From: Deinococcus koreensis
GTDB lineage: Bacteria; Deinococcota; Deinococci; Deinococcales; Deinococcaceae
NCBI RefSeq assembly: GCF_002901445.1
Contig: NZ_PPPD01000001.1
Location: 930,001 to 994,000, forward strand
Length of the DNA stretch: 64,000 bases
Reading direction: 5' to 3'
The translations under genes were made by a program, and so were the position numbers. Position 1 is the stretch's first letter; every line of letters begins with the position of its first letter. Below are positions 1 to 9,293 of the stretch, piece after piece. Below the pieces are notes generated by a model that was not told the DNA's origin, made no database searches, and saw only the letters and a program-made list of their open reading frames with translations.

Positions 1-875
1 AGATCGCCCTGGACTACGGCTACGACGTCTCGCGCGGCCGGCAGGATCTCACGCCCCACCCCTTCATGACCCGGCTGGGCGCCCAGGACGTGCGCATCAC
101 CACGCGGGTCAAGGAGCACGACCTCAGCGAGGCGCTGTACTCCACGCTGCACGAGACCGGGCACGCGCTCTACGAACAGGGCGTGGCGGGGGAGCTGCTG
201 GACACGCCGCTGGGCGGAGGGGTCAGCTCGGGGGTGCACGAGAGTCAGTCGCGGCTGTGGGAGAACCTGGTGGGCCGCTCGCGGGCCTTCTGGTCGGCGT
301 ATTTCGGCAAGTTCAAAGGCGCCTTCCCCCAGCAGCTTTCAGACGTGAGCGAGGACGAGATGTACCGCGCCGTGAACGCGGTGTCGCGCTCGCTGATCCG
401 CACCGACGCCGACGAGCTGACCTACAACCTGCACGTCATCACCCGCTACGGCCTGGAGCGCGAGCTGCTCTCTGGCCGGCTGGCGGTGCGCGATCTGGCC
501 GAGGCGTGGCACGCGGCCTACCAGACGAACCTGGGCCTGCGGGCGCCGGACGACACGGACGGCGCCCTGCAGGACGTCCACTGGTTCGGCGGCGGCATCG
601 GCGGGGCCTTCCAGGGCTACACGCTGGGCAACGTCCTGAGCGCCCAGTTCTTCGAGGCCGCCCAGCGGGCGAATCCGGGGGTGCAGGCCGACATCGCGCG
701 TGGGGAGTTCGGCGCCCTGCACGGATGGCTGCGCGAGAACGTGTATGCGCCGGGCCGCCGCTTCACCCCCGCCGAGCTGATCCAGCGCGCCACGGGTGGG
801 CCGCTGAGCGTGGAGCCGTACCTGCGCTACCTGCGCGGCAAATATGGCGAGCTGTACGGCGTGCCGGTGAACTGA
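1..875 (+). CDS. Carboxypeptidase Taq-type metallopeptidase (M32), 5' truncated
   Basis: The frame is open from base 3 and gives about 290 C-terminal residues; the family is about 500 long, so the first two fifths lie outside the window. An HETGH zinc motif (HExxH) is at 150-164 and the downstream HES(Q) motif, which supplies the third ligand in M32 enzymes, is at about 237-245. The end of the protein (GxYGELYGVPV) is also M32-like. The family removes C-terminal residues from peptides in the cytoplasm using a metal ion. The stop codon TGA is at 873-875. Confidence 0.93.
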   Translation, partial: IALDYGYDVSRGRQDLTPHPFMTRLGAQDVRITTRVKEHDLSEALYSTLHETGHALYEQGVAGELLDTPLGGGVSSGVHESQSRLWENLVGRSRAFWSAYFGKFKGAFPQQLSDVSEDEMYRAVNAVSRSLIRTDADELTYNLHVITRYGLERELLSGRLAVRDLAEAWHAAYQTNLGLRAPDDTDGALQDVHWFGGGIGGAFQGYTLGNVLSAQFFEAAQRANPGVQADIARGEFGALHGWLRENVYAPGRRFTPAELIQRATGGPLSVEPYLRYLRGKYGELYGVPVN

Positions 876-1251
876 CTGCCGGAAACGACCAACCCACCCA
901 CAGCCCAGCGGCCGCGCAACCGGGGGAACACCGGGGCGCGGCCGTCTGGCAGGAATGGAAGGCGGGAAGCGCTGTTCCGGCGCGAGCCGCCATGCCGGAT
1001 GCTCAGGATGCCCCCCGGGCCGTGACAGGACTCTGAACGGGGGCAACGATGAAGTTCACGCGCGGGCGTCAGAGCGCTGTCAGGGAAGCTGCGCCAGACT
1101 GCCGACGATCAGGGCCGCCGCACTGGCCCTGGTTGGTGACCCCCGCCGAACCGCGCGGGCCACCGCCACCCTCGGAGGCGTCGACCTTCACCCCCTTAGC
1201 CGGTCACCTGGGGTGAAGCGAGCCAATGGTGAGACCGCACGAGGAGACGAG
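876..1251. other. 376-base intergenic stretch
   Basis: No convincing gene is seen. It holds the hairpin at 909-944 and a 9-bp inverted repeat, CTTCACCCC at 1186-1194 and GGGGTGAAG at 1210-1218, 33 bases before the lipoprotein start. The inverted repeat could be an operator or an mRNA leader hairpin. The open frame running into the lipoprotein from upstream is not protein-like before 1252. Confidence 0.5.
909..944 (+). terminator. Hairpin after the carboxypeptidase gene
   Basis: A 9-bp perfect stem, CGGCCGCGC at 909-917 and GCGCGGCCG at 936-944, lies 34 bases after the stop codon. It has no clear T-run, so termination is inferred from its position. Confidence 0.45.
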
Positions 1252-1911
1252 ATGAACATCAAGAACACCGCCCTGATCGGGCTGGCCCTTCCCCTGCTCG
1301 CGGGCTGCGGGCAGGTCGTCGGCGCGTTCGTGCCCCCCCAGACGGTCTCCAACCCGGGCAACCTGACGGGCGCCACCCTGAGCACCGCCAGCGCCATGAG
1401 GATTCAGACCGTGGTGGGCGACATCCAGTACGACACCAGCGCCGCCCTTCCCCCGCAGTCCTTCGCCGACATCAAGTACCCCGACGACGTGCCCTTCGGC
1501 ATCCGGCCGCGCGCCGTGAGCCTCAAGGTCGCGTTCTCTAAGGCCGCCGTAGTGGGGCCATGCGTGGCCCCCGACACCTTCACCGTGACCCTGAAGACCT
1601 TCAGCGCCTCGCTCTGGAATTCGGGCGACAAGGCGGGCGCGGCCACGCTGAGCGGCGCCCCGAACCTGACGGTCAAGGCCACCCGAACCGGCGTGGGCGC
1701 TGGCGGCACCACCTACTCGCTGGCCGCCAACTCGGTGAGCGTCAGCGCGAACGCCGCCACGACCGACCGGGCCATCGACATCCTGACCACCGGCGGGCAG
1801 AACGACGCCAGCGCCAGCGCCCAGATCAGCGCCGACAGCGACGCCCTGGCCGGCTGCCACCTGTCGTTCACCCTTGGCGATTCCAGCGTGACCCTCAGCA
1901 ACTTCAAGTAA
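1252..1911 (+). CDS. Predicted lipoprotein of unknown function
   Basis: 219 residues. The start ATG follows a GAGGAGA ribosome site. Residues 1-19 form a lipoprotein signal peptide with a lipobox ending LLAGC (Cys19), so the mature protein should be anchored on the outer face of a membrane. The rest is rich in Thr, Ser, Ala and Val with alternating hydrophobic residues, suggesting a beta-rich domain. Two further cysteines (about residues 104 and 203) could form a disulphide. I do not recognise a named family. It looks like a single-gene unit, closed by the hairpin at 1931-1965. Confidence 0.75.
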   Translation: MNIKNTALIGLALPLLAGCGQVVGAFVPPQTVSNPGNLTGATLSTASAMRIQTVVGDIQYDTSAALPPQSFADIKYPDDVPFGIRPRAVSLKVAFSKAAVVGPCVAPDTFTVTLKTFSASLWNSGDKAGAATLSGAPNLTVKATRTGVGAGGTTYSLAANSVSVSANAATTDRAIDILTTGGQNDASASAQISADSDALAGCHLSFTLGDSSVTLSNFK

Positions 1912-1930
1912 GCCTGCTCAGAGCGCGATC

Positions 1931-1965
1931 AGCGCCCGGCTCCCCGAACAGTGGAGCCGGGCGCT
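1931..1965 (+). terminator. Strong hairpin after the lipoprotein gene
   Basis: A 13-bp perfect stem (AGCGCCCGGCTCC at 1931-1943, its complement at 1953-1965) around a 9-base loop, 19 bases after the stop codon. Confidence 0.65.
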
Positions 1966-2030
1966 GGTCATGGTGGACAGTGGCAGGTGGCAGCCCCGGA
2001 GCCCAGGGCGTACCATACCGGGGAACCCCG

Positions 2031-2120
2031 ATGACGACAGACGCCGCCCCCCGCCCCGTGCGCCGCTGCGCTTCCAGGCCGACCCCCGTTCCCTGGCCGG
2101 CCGGTGGGAGGCTGCGGTGA
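2031..2120 (+). CDS. Possible 29-residue leader ORF before sufU
   Basis: ATG at 2031, stop TGA at 2118-2120. The stop overlaps the GTG start of the SufU gene (GTGA), which would couple their translation. The peptide is Pro/Arg-rich and resembles nothing I know. It could be chance in GC-rich DNA. Confidence 0.25.
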   Translation: MTTDAAPRPVRRCASRPTPVPWPAGGRLR

Positions 2121-2551
2121 GCGCGCTGCAGGCCATGTACAAGCAGGTGATCATGGAGCATTCCCGGAAGCCCCGCAATGCCGGCGAGCTGCCCGGAGCC
2201 ACGCATACCGGGGAGGGCCACAACCCCAGCTGCGGCGATGGGCTCCGGCTCCAGCTCCAGCTGGAGGGCGACACGATCCGGGACGTGCATGCCACCGCGA
2301 CGGGCTGCGCCATTTCGGTCGCCAGCGCCAGCCTCATGACGGTGGCGCTGCGGGGCCGGACGGTGGCCCAGGCGCGCGAGACCGCCCAGGCCTTCACGCA
2401 GATGATCCGCACCGGCGAGGCGGACGCGGCGCTGGGCGACCTGATGGCGCTGCAGGGTGTCCATACCCTGCACACCCGCGTGAAGTGCGCCACGCTGCCC
2501 TGGCAGACGCTGGACGTGCTGCTGTCGTCTCCCACCGACACCCAGCCCTGA
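2117..2551 (+). CDS. sufU: SufU-type iron-sulfur cluster scaffold / sulfur acceptor
   Basis: 144 residues from a GTG with GGGAGG five bases upstream; a later ATG at 2135 is the alternative. The order is typical of SufU: an N-terminal MYKQVIMEHSRKPRN segment, then NPSCGD (first Cys), GCAIS (second Cys) and VKCATLPW near the end (third Cys). These three Cys and the Asp of CGD bind zinc or the cluster in the family. SufU takes sulfur from the cysteine desulfurase SufS in the cytoplasm. The rest of a suf operon is not adjacent, so this is a stand-alone gene. Confidence 0.88.
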   Translation: MSALQAMYKQVIMEHSRKPRNAGELPGATHTGEGHNPSCGDGLRLQLQLEGDTIRDVHATATGCAISVASASLMTVALRGRTVAQARETAQAFTQMIRTGEADAALGDLMALQGVHTLHTRVKCATLPWQTLDVLLSSPTDTQP

Positions 2552-2784
2552 ACGGCCCAATTCGTCTGGAATAGCGTTGATGTATGGACACCCCCGCAGG
2601 TCGATCCATCTCCCGGCCTGTACCCGCCGGACTTCGCGGCTGTGACCGTCTGCCCGGCATCGTCCTGAAGGGGGCCGAGCCGGGCCAGCCCGACACTGCG
2701 GCAGCCAATGTGGCCGCCAATGGGGCAGTGACTGGGGCCGCCACTGGAGCAGCGGGCTCTGCTGCCCCCCTGGCAACTGACCAC

Positions 2785-2813
2785 TTGACAATTTTCCGGA
2801 CACGGCGCACACT
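2785..2813 (+). promoter_or_regulatory. Promoter of the lacI-frc-like operon
   Basis: A perfect TTGACA -35 (2785-2790), 17 bases, then a weak -10 CACACT (2808-2813). The A and the final T of the -10 match TANNNT. Transcription would start near 2820, just before the operator. Confidence 0.55.
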
Positions 2814-2826
2814 GGCCCTATCTGAA

Positions 2827-2840
2827 TGTAATCGTTTGCA
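2827..2840 (+). promoter_or_regulatory. LacI-family operator
   Basis: TGTAATCGTTTGCA fits the LacI/GalR consensus TGNAANCGNTTNCA at every fixed position. It lies directly downstream of the expected transcription start and 68 bases before the regulator gene, so autorepression of the whole operon is the likely role. Confidence 0.75.
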
Positions 2841-2907
2841 ACGCCGTCCCCGGCTGCGGGGAGAGTCGGCGCGGCCCGCAATCTCGTCCCGAGGTACACC
2901 CCTGCCC

Positions 2908-3972
2908 ATGGCCAGTATCCAGGATGTCGCCCACCTCGCCCACGTGTCCACGGCCACCGCTTCACGCGCGCTGAGCCGGCCGGACATGGTGGCGCCGGGC
3001 ACGCGGGAGCGGGTGCTGCAGGCGGCCCGGGAACTGGGGTACCAGCCCAACGTGCTGGCCCGCAGCCTGCGGCAACGGGAGACGCGCACCATCGGCCTGA
3101 TCGTGGCAGACATCCTCAACCCCTTCCACGCCACGCTCGCCAAGGGCGCGCAGGACAGCGCCGACCAGCACGGCTACACGGTCTTCCTGTTCAACTCCGA
3201 CGAGGAACCCGAGAAGGAGCGCCGGGCCATCGACACCCTGCGCGGCCACCTGCCCCAGGGCCTGATCGTGGTGCCCACCAGCGGCACGCGCGAGCACCTC
3301 AGCACCCTGCCCGAGCTGCCCGTGGTCGAACTCGACCGGGTCAGCGGCAACCCCGGCTCCACGACCATCACGGTCGACAACGTGGGCGGCGCGCACGCCG
3401 CGACCCGGCACCTGCTGGAACTCGGACACCGCTGTATCGGCATGATCGTGGGGCAGCAGGACATCAGCACCGCCGTGGAACGCCGCCAGGGCTTCCGCAC
3501 GGCGCTGGAGGAGGCTGGCGTGCCCTCCGACGACGCGCTCGTGGTGCCCGGCAACCACCGTGAGGACGACGGCTACCGCGCCGCCCACCAGCTCCTGAGT
3601 CTGCCGGCGCCCCAGCGGCCCAGCGCGCTGTTCGTGGGCAACAACGAGATGACGGTCGGGGCCGTGCTGGCCGTCAGGGAACTGGGCCTGAGGATCCCGG
3701 CCGACCTGAGCATCGTGGGCTTCGACGATTCGCGCTGGGCCCAGACCATGTCGCCGCCCCTGACCGTGATCGCCCAGCCCGCCTACGAATTGGGCCGGCT
3801 GGCCTGCGAGCACCTGATCGGGCTGCTGGGTCAGGCCCGCCCCGCCCCACCCACCCACGTCCAGCTGCCCACCGAACTCGTGATCCGCCACTCGACCGGC
3901 CCACCCCCGGATCCATCGCCCGATCGGCGTCCACACCGTCCGCCCCCTGGCCCTTCGCCCCTTCGCCCCTAA
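2908..3972 (+). CDS. LacI/GalR-family transcriptional regulator of the sugar operon
   Basis: 354 residues. The N-terminus (ASIQDVAHLAHVSTATASRAL) is the LacI-type helix-turn-helix, followed by the hinge helix region NVLARSLRQ and a periplasmic-binding-protein-like sensor domain (TRTIGLIVADILNPF onward, with VGFDDSRWAQ near residue 270). The protein should bind a sugar or sugar phosphate and release the operator at 2827-2840. It is the first gene of the operon, 11 bases before the binding-protein gene. The last 25 residues are an unusual Pro/Arg-rich tail. Confidence 0.93.
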   Translation: MASIQDVAHLAHVSTATASRALSRPDMVAPGTRERVLQAARELGYQPNVLARSLRQRETRTIGLIVADILNPFHATLAKGAQDSADQHGYTVFLFNSDEEPEKERRAIDTLRGHLPQGLIVVPTSGTREHLSTLPELPVVELDRVSGNPGSTTITVDNVGGAHAATRHLLELGHRCIGMIVGQQDISTAVERRQGFRTALEEAGVPSDDALVVPGNHREDDGYRAAHQLLSLPAPQRPSALFVGNNEMTVGAVLAVRELGLRIPADLSIVGFDDSRWAQTMSPPLTVIAQPAYELGRLACEHLIGLLGQARPAPPTHVQLPTELVIRHSTGPPPDPSPDRRPHRPPPGPSPLRP

Positions 3973-3983
3973 GGAGTCCCACC

Positions 3984-4994
3984 ATGCAGAAAAACAAGAT
4001 GGTTCTGGCCACCGCCGTCCTCGCCCTGAGCGCCGCCGCCATCGTGACCAGCGCCGTGGCCCAGGCCAACCAGCCCATCATCGGGCTGATCACCAAGACC
4101 GAGACCAACCCCTTCTTCGTGAAGATGAAGGAAGGCGCGCAGAAGGAAGCGACCCGCCTGGGCGCCAAGCTGATGACGGCCGCCGGCAAGCAGGACGGCG
4201 ACAACGCCGGGCAGGTCACCGCCATCGAGAACATGGTCGCGGCCGGCGCCAAGACCATCCTGATCACGCCCAGCGACTCCAAGGCCATCGTGCCCGCCAT
4301 CGCCAAGGCCCGCGCCGCCGGCGTGATGGTCATCGCGCTGGACTCCCCCACCGAGCCGGCTTCGGCCGTGGACGCGCTGTTCGCCACCAACAACTACCAG
4401 GCCGGCATATTGATCGGGAAATGGGCCAAGGCCAGCATGGGCAGCAAGAAGGCCGTGATCGCCACCCTCGACCTGTTCCCCGGCCACCCGGTCGGCATCG
4501 CCCGCCACAACGGCTTCCTGGAGGGCTTCGGGGTCAAGGGCGTGACGAGCAAGAGCCCGGATCTCGTGAACACCAGCGTCGTGTGCGCCCAGGACTCCTT
4601 CGGCGACCAGGCCAAGGGCCAGACCGCCATGGAGAACTGCCTGCAGAAGAACCCGGACATCAACGTGGTGTACACCATCAACGAACCCGCCGCGGCGGGC
4701 GCCTACCAGGCCCTGAAGGCCGCGGGCAAGGAAAAGGACGTGCTGATCGTCTCGGTCGACGGTGGCTGCGCGGGTGTGCGCAACGTGCAGGCCGGCGTGA
4801 TCGGCGCCACCAGCCAGCAGTACCCCCTGAAGATGGCCTCCATGGGCGTCGCGGCGGGCGTGAACTACGCCAAGACCGGCAAGAAGGCGTCGGGCTACGT
4901 CGATACCGGCGTCGCCCTGATCACCAACAAGGCCATCGCCGGCGTGAAGAGCAACGACGGCAAGTTCGGCCTCGCCAACTGCTGGGGCGAGTAA
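3984..4994 (+). CDS. frcB: Sugar ABC transporter substrate-binding protein, FrcB-like
   Basis: 336 residues. ATG follows AAGGAG. Residues 1-26 are a signal peptide ending AVAQA. The mature part begins IIGLITKTETNPFFVKM, the start of ribose/fructose-class binding proteins, and continues with ILITPSDSKAIVPAI, VIALDSP and VVYTINEPAAAGA blocks like those of rhizobial FrcB. It would capture a monosaccharide (fructose or a related sugar) outside the membrane. The permease and ATPase genes follow. Exact sugar specificity cannot be read from sequence. Confidence 0.9.
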   Translation: MQKNKMVLATAVLALSAAAIVTSAVAQANQPIIGLITKTETNPFFVKMKEGAQKEATRLGAKLMTAAGKQDGDNAGQVTAIENMVAAGAKTILITPSDSKAIVPAIAKARAAGVMVIALDSPTEPASAVDALFATNNYQAGILIGKWAKASMGSKKAVIATLDLFPGHPVGIARHNGFLEGFGVKGVTSKSPDLVNTSVVCAQDSFGDQAKGQTAMENCLQKNPDINVVYTINEPAAAGAYQALKAAGKEKDVLIVSVDGGCAGVRNVQAGVIGATSQQYPLKMASMGVAAGVNYAKTGKKASGYVDTGVALITNKAIAGVKSNDGKFGLANCWGE

Positions 4995-5043
4995 GCGTCA
5001 CGGTCTGACCGGCGGCCCTGAGCACGCCTGAACGTCCTGACCC

Positions 5044-5083
5044 GAGCTACGGAACACGGCCTCCCCGCCGTGCGCCGTAGCTC
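5044..5083 (+). promoter_or_regulatory. Intra-operon hairpin between binding protein and permease
   Basis: GAGCTACGG (5044-5052) pairs with CCGTAGCTC (5075-5083), and an inner CACGGC/GCCGTG stem extends it. There is no T-run. Such hairpins commonly protect or partly terminate the message so that more binding protein than permease is made. The 272-base gap 4995-5266 shows no other feature. Confidence 0.6.
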
Positions 5084-5266
5084 TCGCCACACCTGGGCGC
5101 GCCCGGATCCGACCACATCTGTGCCCCACCATGCCGCCGCCAGCCCACGAAGTGTCATGCTGGATCAACCCCCACTGTTCAACGTCCCGCACACTCCCTG
5201 AGCCGCATCCCCAGGCGGCCCCTGGCCTCCCTCCGAGTCCTGCGCGCCACCTTCCGGAGATGAACC

Positions 5267-6247
5267 ATGACCCAACCGAGCACCGCGCCGCCGGCCAAGC
5301 GTTCCTTCCACCTGCCCAACTTCAGCACGCTGGGGCCGCTGATCGCGCTGCTGGTCGCCTGCATCTTCTTCGCCACGCAGTCCGACCGCTTCCTGACCCT
5401 GAACACCTTTTCCCTGATCCTGCAGCAGGCGTCCTTTGTGGGCGTGATCGCCATCGGGCAGACATTGATCATCCTGACCGCCGGGATCGACCTGAGCTGC
5501 GGCATGATCATGGCGCTGTCGAGCATGGTGATCGGCAAACTGGCCGTCGAGCAGGGCCTGCCGGTGGGCCTGGCGATCCTGGCCGGCTTCGCGGTCGGGG
5601 CCTTCGTCGGCTGGCTCAACGGCCTGCTGATCACCCGCTGGAAACTGCCGCCCTTCATCGTGACGCTGGGGATGTATTCGATCGTGTTCGCGGCGGTGCG
5701 GATCTACTCCCGGGCCACCTCCGTGCCCATGCCGCCCGACGGCCTGACCTTCCTGGCGCAGCGCTTCGAGCTGTTCGGTACGCGCTTCTCGTACGGCTCG
5801 CTGCTGATGCTGCTGCTGTTCCTCCTGACCTGGCTGTACCTGAACTACACCGCGCCGGGCCGGCACATCTACGCGCTGGGCAACAACCCCGAGGCCGTGC
5901 GCCTGAGCGGCATCAACAACAACCGCCTGCTGCTCAGCGTGTACACCTTCGCCGGCCTGCTGTACGGCGTGGCCGCCCTGCTGCTGCTGGAACGCATCGG
6001 CGGCGCCTCGCCCGAGGCGGGCCAGACCGAGAACCTGGAAAGCATCACGGCCGTGGTGATCGGCGGCACCAGCCTGTTCGGCGGGCGCGGCAACGTGCTG
6101 GGCACCCTGATCGGCGCCCTGATCGTGGGCGTGTTCCGCTCCGGCCTGACCCTGATGGGCCTGGACAGCGTGTACCAGAACCTGATCACCGGCATCCTGA
6201 TCATCCTGGCCGTGGCCACCGATCAGTTCTCGCGGAGGAGATCATGA
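5267..6247 (+). CDS. frcC: Sugar ABC transporter permease, FrcC/RbsC-like
   Basis: 326 residues with about 8-10 hydrophobic membrane segments. Family marks are GQTLIILTAGIDLSCGMIMALSS (near residues 63-85) and the conserved loop [25 protein letters not shown] near the C-terminus, both typical of BPD_transp_2 permeases. ATG is 9 bases after CGGAGA. Its TGA overlaps the ATG of the ATPase gene (ATGA at 6244-6247), so the two are translationally coupled. It forms the membrane channel of the importer. Confidence 0.93.
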   Translation: MTQPSTAPPAKRSFHLPNFSTLGPLIALLVACIFFATQSDRFLTLNTFSLILQQASFVGVIAIGQTLIILTAGIDLSCGMIMALSSMVIGKLAVEQGLPVGLAILAGFAVGAFVGWLNGLLITRWKLPPFIVTLGMYSIVFAAVRIYSRATSVPMPPDGLTFLAQRFELFGTRFSYGSLLMLLLFLLTWLYLNYTAPGRHIYALGNNPEAVRLSGINNNRLLLSVYTFAGLLYGVAALLLLERIGGASPEAGQTENLESITAVVIGGTSLFGGRGNVLGTLIGALIVGVFRSGLTLMGLDSVYQNLITGILIILAVATDQFSRRRS

Positions 6248-7086
6248 GCGCCCCGTTCAGCAGTCCGGGCAGCAGTCCGGGCAGCGCCGCCGCTCCCGGC
6301 AGCCGGCCCCTGGTGATGGAAGCGCGCGGCCTCGTCAAGCGCTACGGGCAGGTCGTGGCCATGAACGGCGCCGACTTCGAGCTGCGGCCCGGCGAGATCA
6401 TGGCCGTGATCGGCGACAACGGCGCGGGCAAGAGCAGTCTCATCAAGGCGCTCTCCGGCGCGGTCACGCCCGACGAGGGCCAGATCTTCCTGGAGGGCCG
6501 CCCGGTGGCCTTCCGCTCCCCCATCGACGCGCGGCGCGAGGGGATAGAAACGGTGTATCAGGATCTGGCGGTGGCGCCCGCCATGACGATCGCCGAGAAC
6601 CTGTTCCTGGGCCGCGAGATCCTGCGCCCCGGCCCGGTCGCCAAACTGCTCAAGCTGATCGACAGGAAGAAGATGCTGGAGGAGGCCACCCGCCACATGC
6701 AGGGCCTGCAGTTCGCCATCAAGAGCATGAGCCAGCCGGTGGAAACCCTCTCGGGCGGGCAGCGGCAGGGCGTGGCGGTGGCCAGAAGCGCGGCCTTCGC
6801 GCGGCACGTGGTGATCATGGACGAACCCACCGCCGCGCTGGGCGTGCGCGAGGGCAACATGGTGCTCGACCTGATCCGTCAGGTGCGCGACAAGGGCCTG
6901 CCGGTGATCCTGATCTCTCACAACATGCCCCACGTGTTCGAGGTCGCCGACCGCATCCACGTGCACCGCATGGGCCGGCGGGCCGCCATCCTGAACCCGA
7001 AGGTCATCTCGATGGCCGACACCGTGTCCGTGATGACCGGCGCCCTCCGCCCCGAGGACCTGAGCCCCGACATGCTGGCGGGCTGA
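6244..7086 (+). CDS. frcA: Sugar ABC transporter ATPase, FrcA-like (single ABC domain)
   Basis: 280 residues. Walker A GDNGAGKSS at 57-65, signature LSGGQRQ at 169-175, Walker B VVIMDEP at 189-195, switch His in LISHNMPHVFE. There is one nucleotide-binding domain, not the tandem pair of RbsA/MglA, which matches FrcA. A low-complexity Ser/Pro/Gly leader of about 20 residues precedes the domain. The start overlaps the permease stop. It powers uptake through the permease at 5267. Confidence 0.93.
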   Translation: MSAPFSSPGSSPGSAAAPGSRPLVMEARGLVKRYGQVVAMNGADFELRPGEIMAVIGDNGAGKSSLIKALSGAVTPDEGQIFLEGRPVAFRSPIDARREGIETVYQDLAVAPAMTIAENLFLGREILRPGPVAKLLKLIDRKKMLEEATRHMQGLQFAIKSMSQPVETLSGGQRQGVAVARSAAFARHVVIMDEPTAALGVREGNMVLDLIRQVRDKGLPVILISHNMPHVFEVADRIHVHRMGRRAAILNPKVISMADTVSVMTGALRPEDLSPDMLAG

Positions 7087-7100
7087 GGGCGGGATGCGGA

Positions 7101-7130
7101 CGCCCTCCCCACGGGCCGGGGAGGGCGTTT
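7101..7130 (+). terminator. Rho-independent terminator of the sugar operon
   Basis: CGCCCTCCCC (7101-7110), 7-base loop, GGGGAGGGCG (7118-7127), then TTTCGTT; 14 bases after the ATPase stop. Confidence 0.85.
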
Positions 7131-7201
7131 CGTTGGTGCACCCCATAAACACCGCGCCCCGGAGGAACGTCCAGAGGCGCGGCGCGTGGGAGGGCGGGTG
7201 T

Positions 7202-7687
7202 TCAGCGCCGGGCCGGGCTCAGCTGTTCCTGCTCGCGCCAGAGCTTGAAGGCGCTCACGGCCAGGATGGCCCCCAGCGGCAGCGGCGCGTCGCCCAGATC
7301 CATGCGGAGATCCGTGCCCTGCGTGAAGGAGCCGAAACGCCCGCGCACCTCGCCCGCGTAGTGCTTCAGGGCGATGTCCAGGCCGTCGGTGAAGCCCCCG
7401 TAGCGGCCCGTGGCGCCCTCCGGCGTGAACGACAGCACGGCGTCCAGCCCATCCGTGTAGCCGCCCAGGTGGAGGCGCAGTTCGCCGCCCACGACCTCGG
7501 CGCGCAGGTCGAAGCCCTGGGTGAAGCCGCCGACCCGGCCCTCCAGAACCCCCTGGCCCAGCCCCAGCACGAAGTTCTGCCCGGCCGTGAAGCTGCCGAT
7601 CCGGCCCCGCAAACTCTGGCCGTCCCACTCGGCCGTCAAGTCCAGTCCGGCCGTGAAGCCTCCCAGGCGCCCCTGCAACGCAGTCAT
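7202..7687 (-). CDS. Six-fold 22-residue repeat protein, function unknown
   Basis: 161 residues. Residues 4-135 are six exact-length tandem repeats of 22 residues with consensus GR(hydrophobic)GGFTxGxD(L/hydrophobic), each followed by a variable strand-like segment. After them comes a 26-residue tail with a short hydrophobic patch (LGAILAVSAF) and a charged end. There is no signal peptide. The regular period suggests a beta-solenoid or a closed beta repeat fold. I know no named family. The ATG has TACGCT six bases upstream and no ribosome site, so it is probably leaderless. It follows odhB on the same strand, separated by a palindrome. Confidence 0.75.
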   Translation of the reverse strand: MTALQGRLGGFTAGLDLTAEWDGQSLRGRIGSFTAGQNFVLGLGQGVLEGRVGGFTQGFDLRAEVVGGELRLHLGGYTDGLDAVLSFTPEGATGRYGGFTDGLDIALKHYAGEVRGRFGSFTQGTDLRMDLGDAPLPLGAILAVSAFKLWREQEQLSPARR

Positions 7688-7693
7688 GGGAGC

Positions 7694-7699
7694 AGCGTA
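7694..7699 (-). promoter_or_regulatory. -10 box of the 22-residue repeat gene
   Basis: TACGCT on the minus strand, 6 bases before the ATG. Confidence 0.5.
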
Positions 7700-7751
7700 G
7701 CGGGGGCGCTCTGGCAGAATCCTGACGGGGGAAGGATGGGTATGGAGGAAA

Positions 7752-7795
7752 GAGGATGGGTGATGGTCAAACATCTCTTTCCATCACCCATCCTC
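7752..7795. repeat. Palindromic GATGG/CCATC repeat, copy A
   Basis: GAGGATGGGTGATGG (7752-7766) pairs perfectly with 7781-7795. On the minus strand the loop starts GATGGAAAGAGA, shared with the palindrome at 28269-28325. It lies after odhB and may act as its terminator. Confidence 0.7.
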
Positions 7796-7814
7796 CATCA
7801 CCTATCACCGTCTC

Positions 7815-9077
<1,263 letters not shown>

Positions 9078-9293
9078 AACGCCCTCAGTTATACCCCGCG
9101 CACGGCGCAACTGCCGTGGGGACGGAAGGGATTGAGGCAGGGTTGGGGGGTTGCCCTGAGCGCTTGGGCTGTGGGCGACCCCTCTCTCCCGGAGCTGTGC
9201 CAGCCAGTCTGCTTCGCAGCCAGCCCCCCTCGAAGGGAGCCAGGAAAATCCTTTCCAGCACAACGTTCATCCAATTGGACAGGAGGACAAGAC
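9078..9293. other. Spacer between ribokinase and odhB
   Basis: 216 bases. No gene is supported. A minus-strand frame across 9090-9240 reads like dispersed repeat DNA (Arg, Pro and Gly rich) and is unlikely to be translated. It resembles generic intergenic repeat sequence, but I see no second copy here. Confidence 0.4.

Larger units (their letters stand above)
2552..2907 (+). other. Upstream region of the LacI-type sugar operon
   Basis: 356 bases without a convincing gene. The first part has low-complexity GCC/GGC runs (2690-2760). The second part has an A/T-richer promoter with an operator (separate entries). The open frame that continues upstream of 2908 is not like any LacI-family N-terminus. 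Confidence 0.6.

Noticed and set aside
955..1251. N-terminal extension of the lipoprotein frame
   Set aside because: The signal peptide begins at 1252 with a good ribosome site; the upstream part has no protein character.
9090..9263. TTG-started extension of odhB
   Set aside because: The family lipoyl domain starts at the ATG at 9077; the extension reads as repeat-like DNA.
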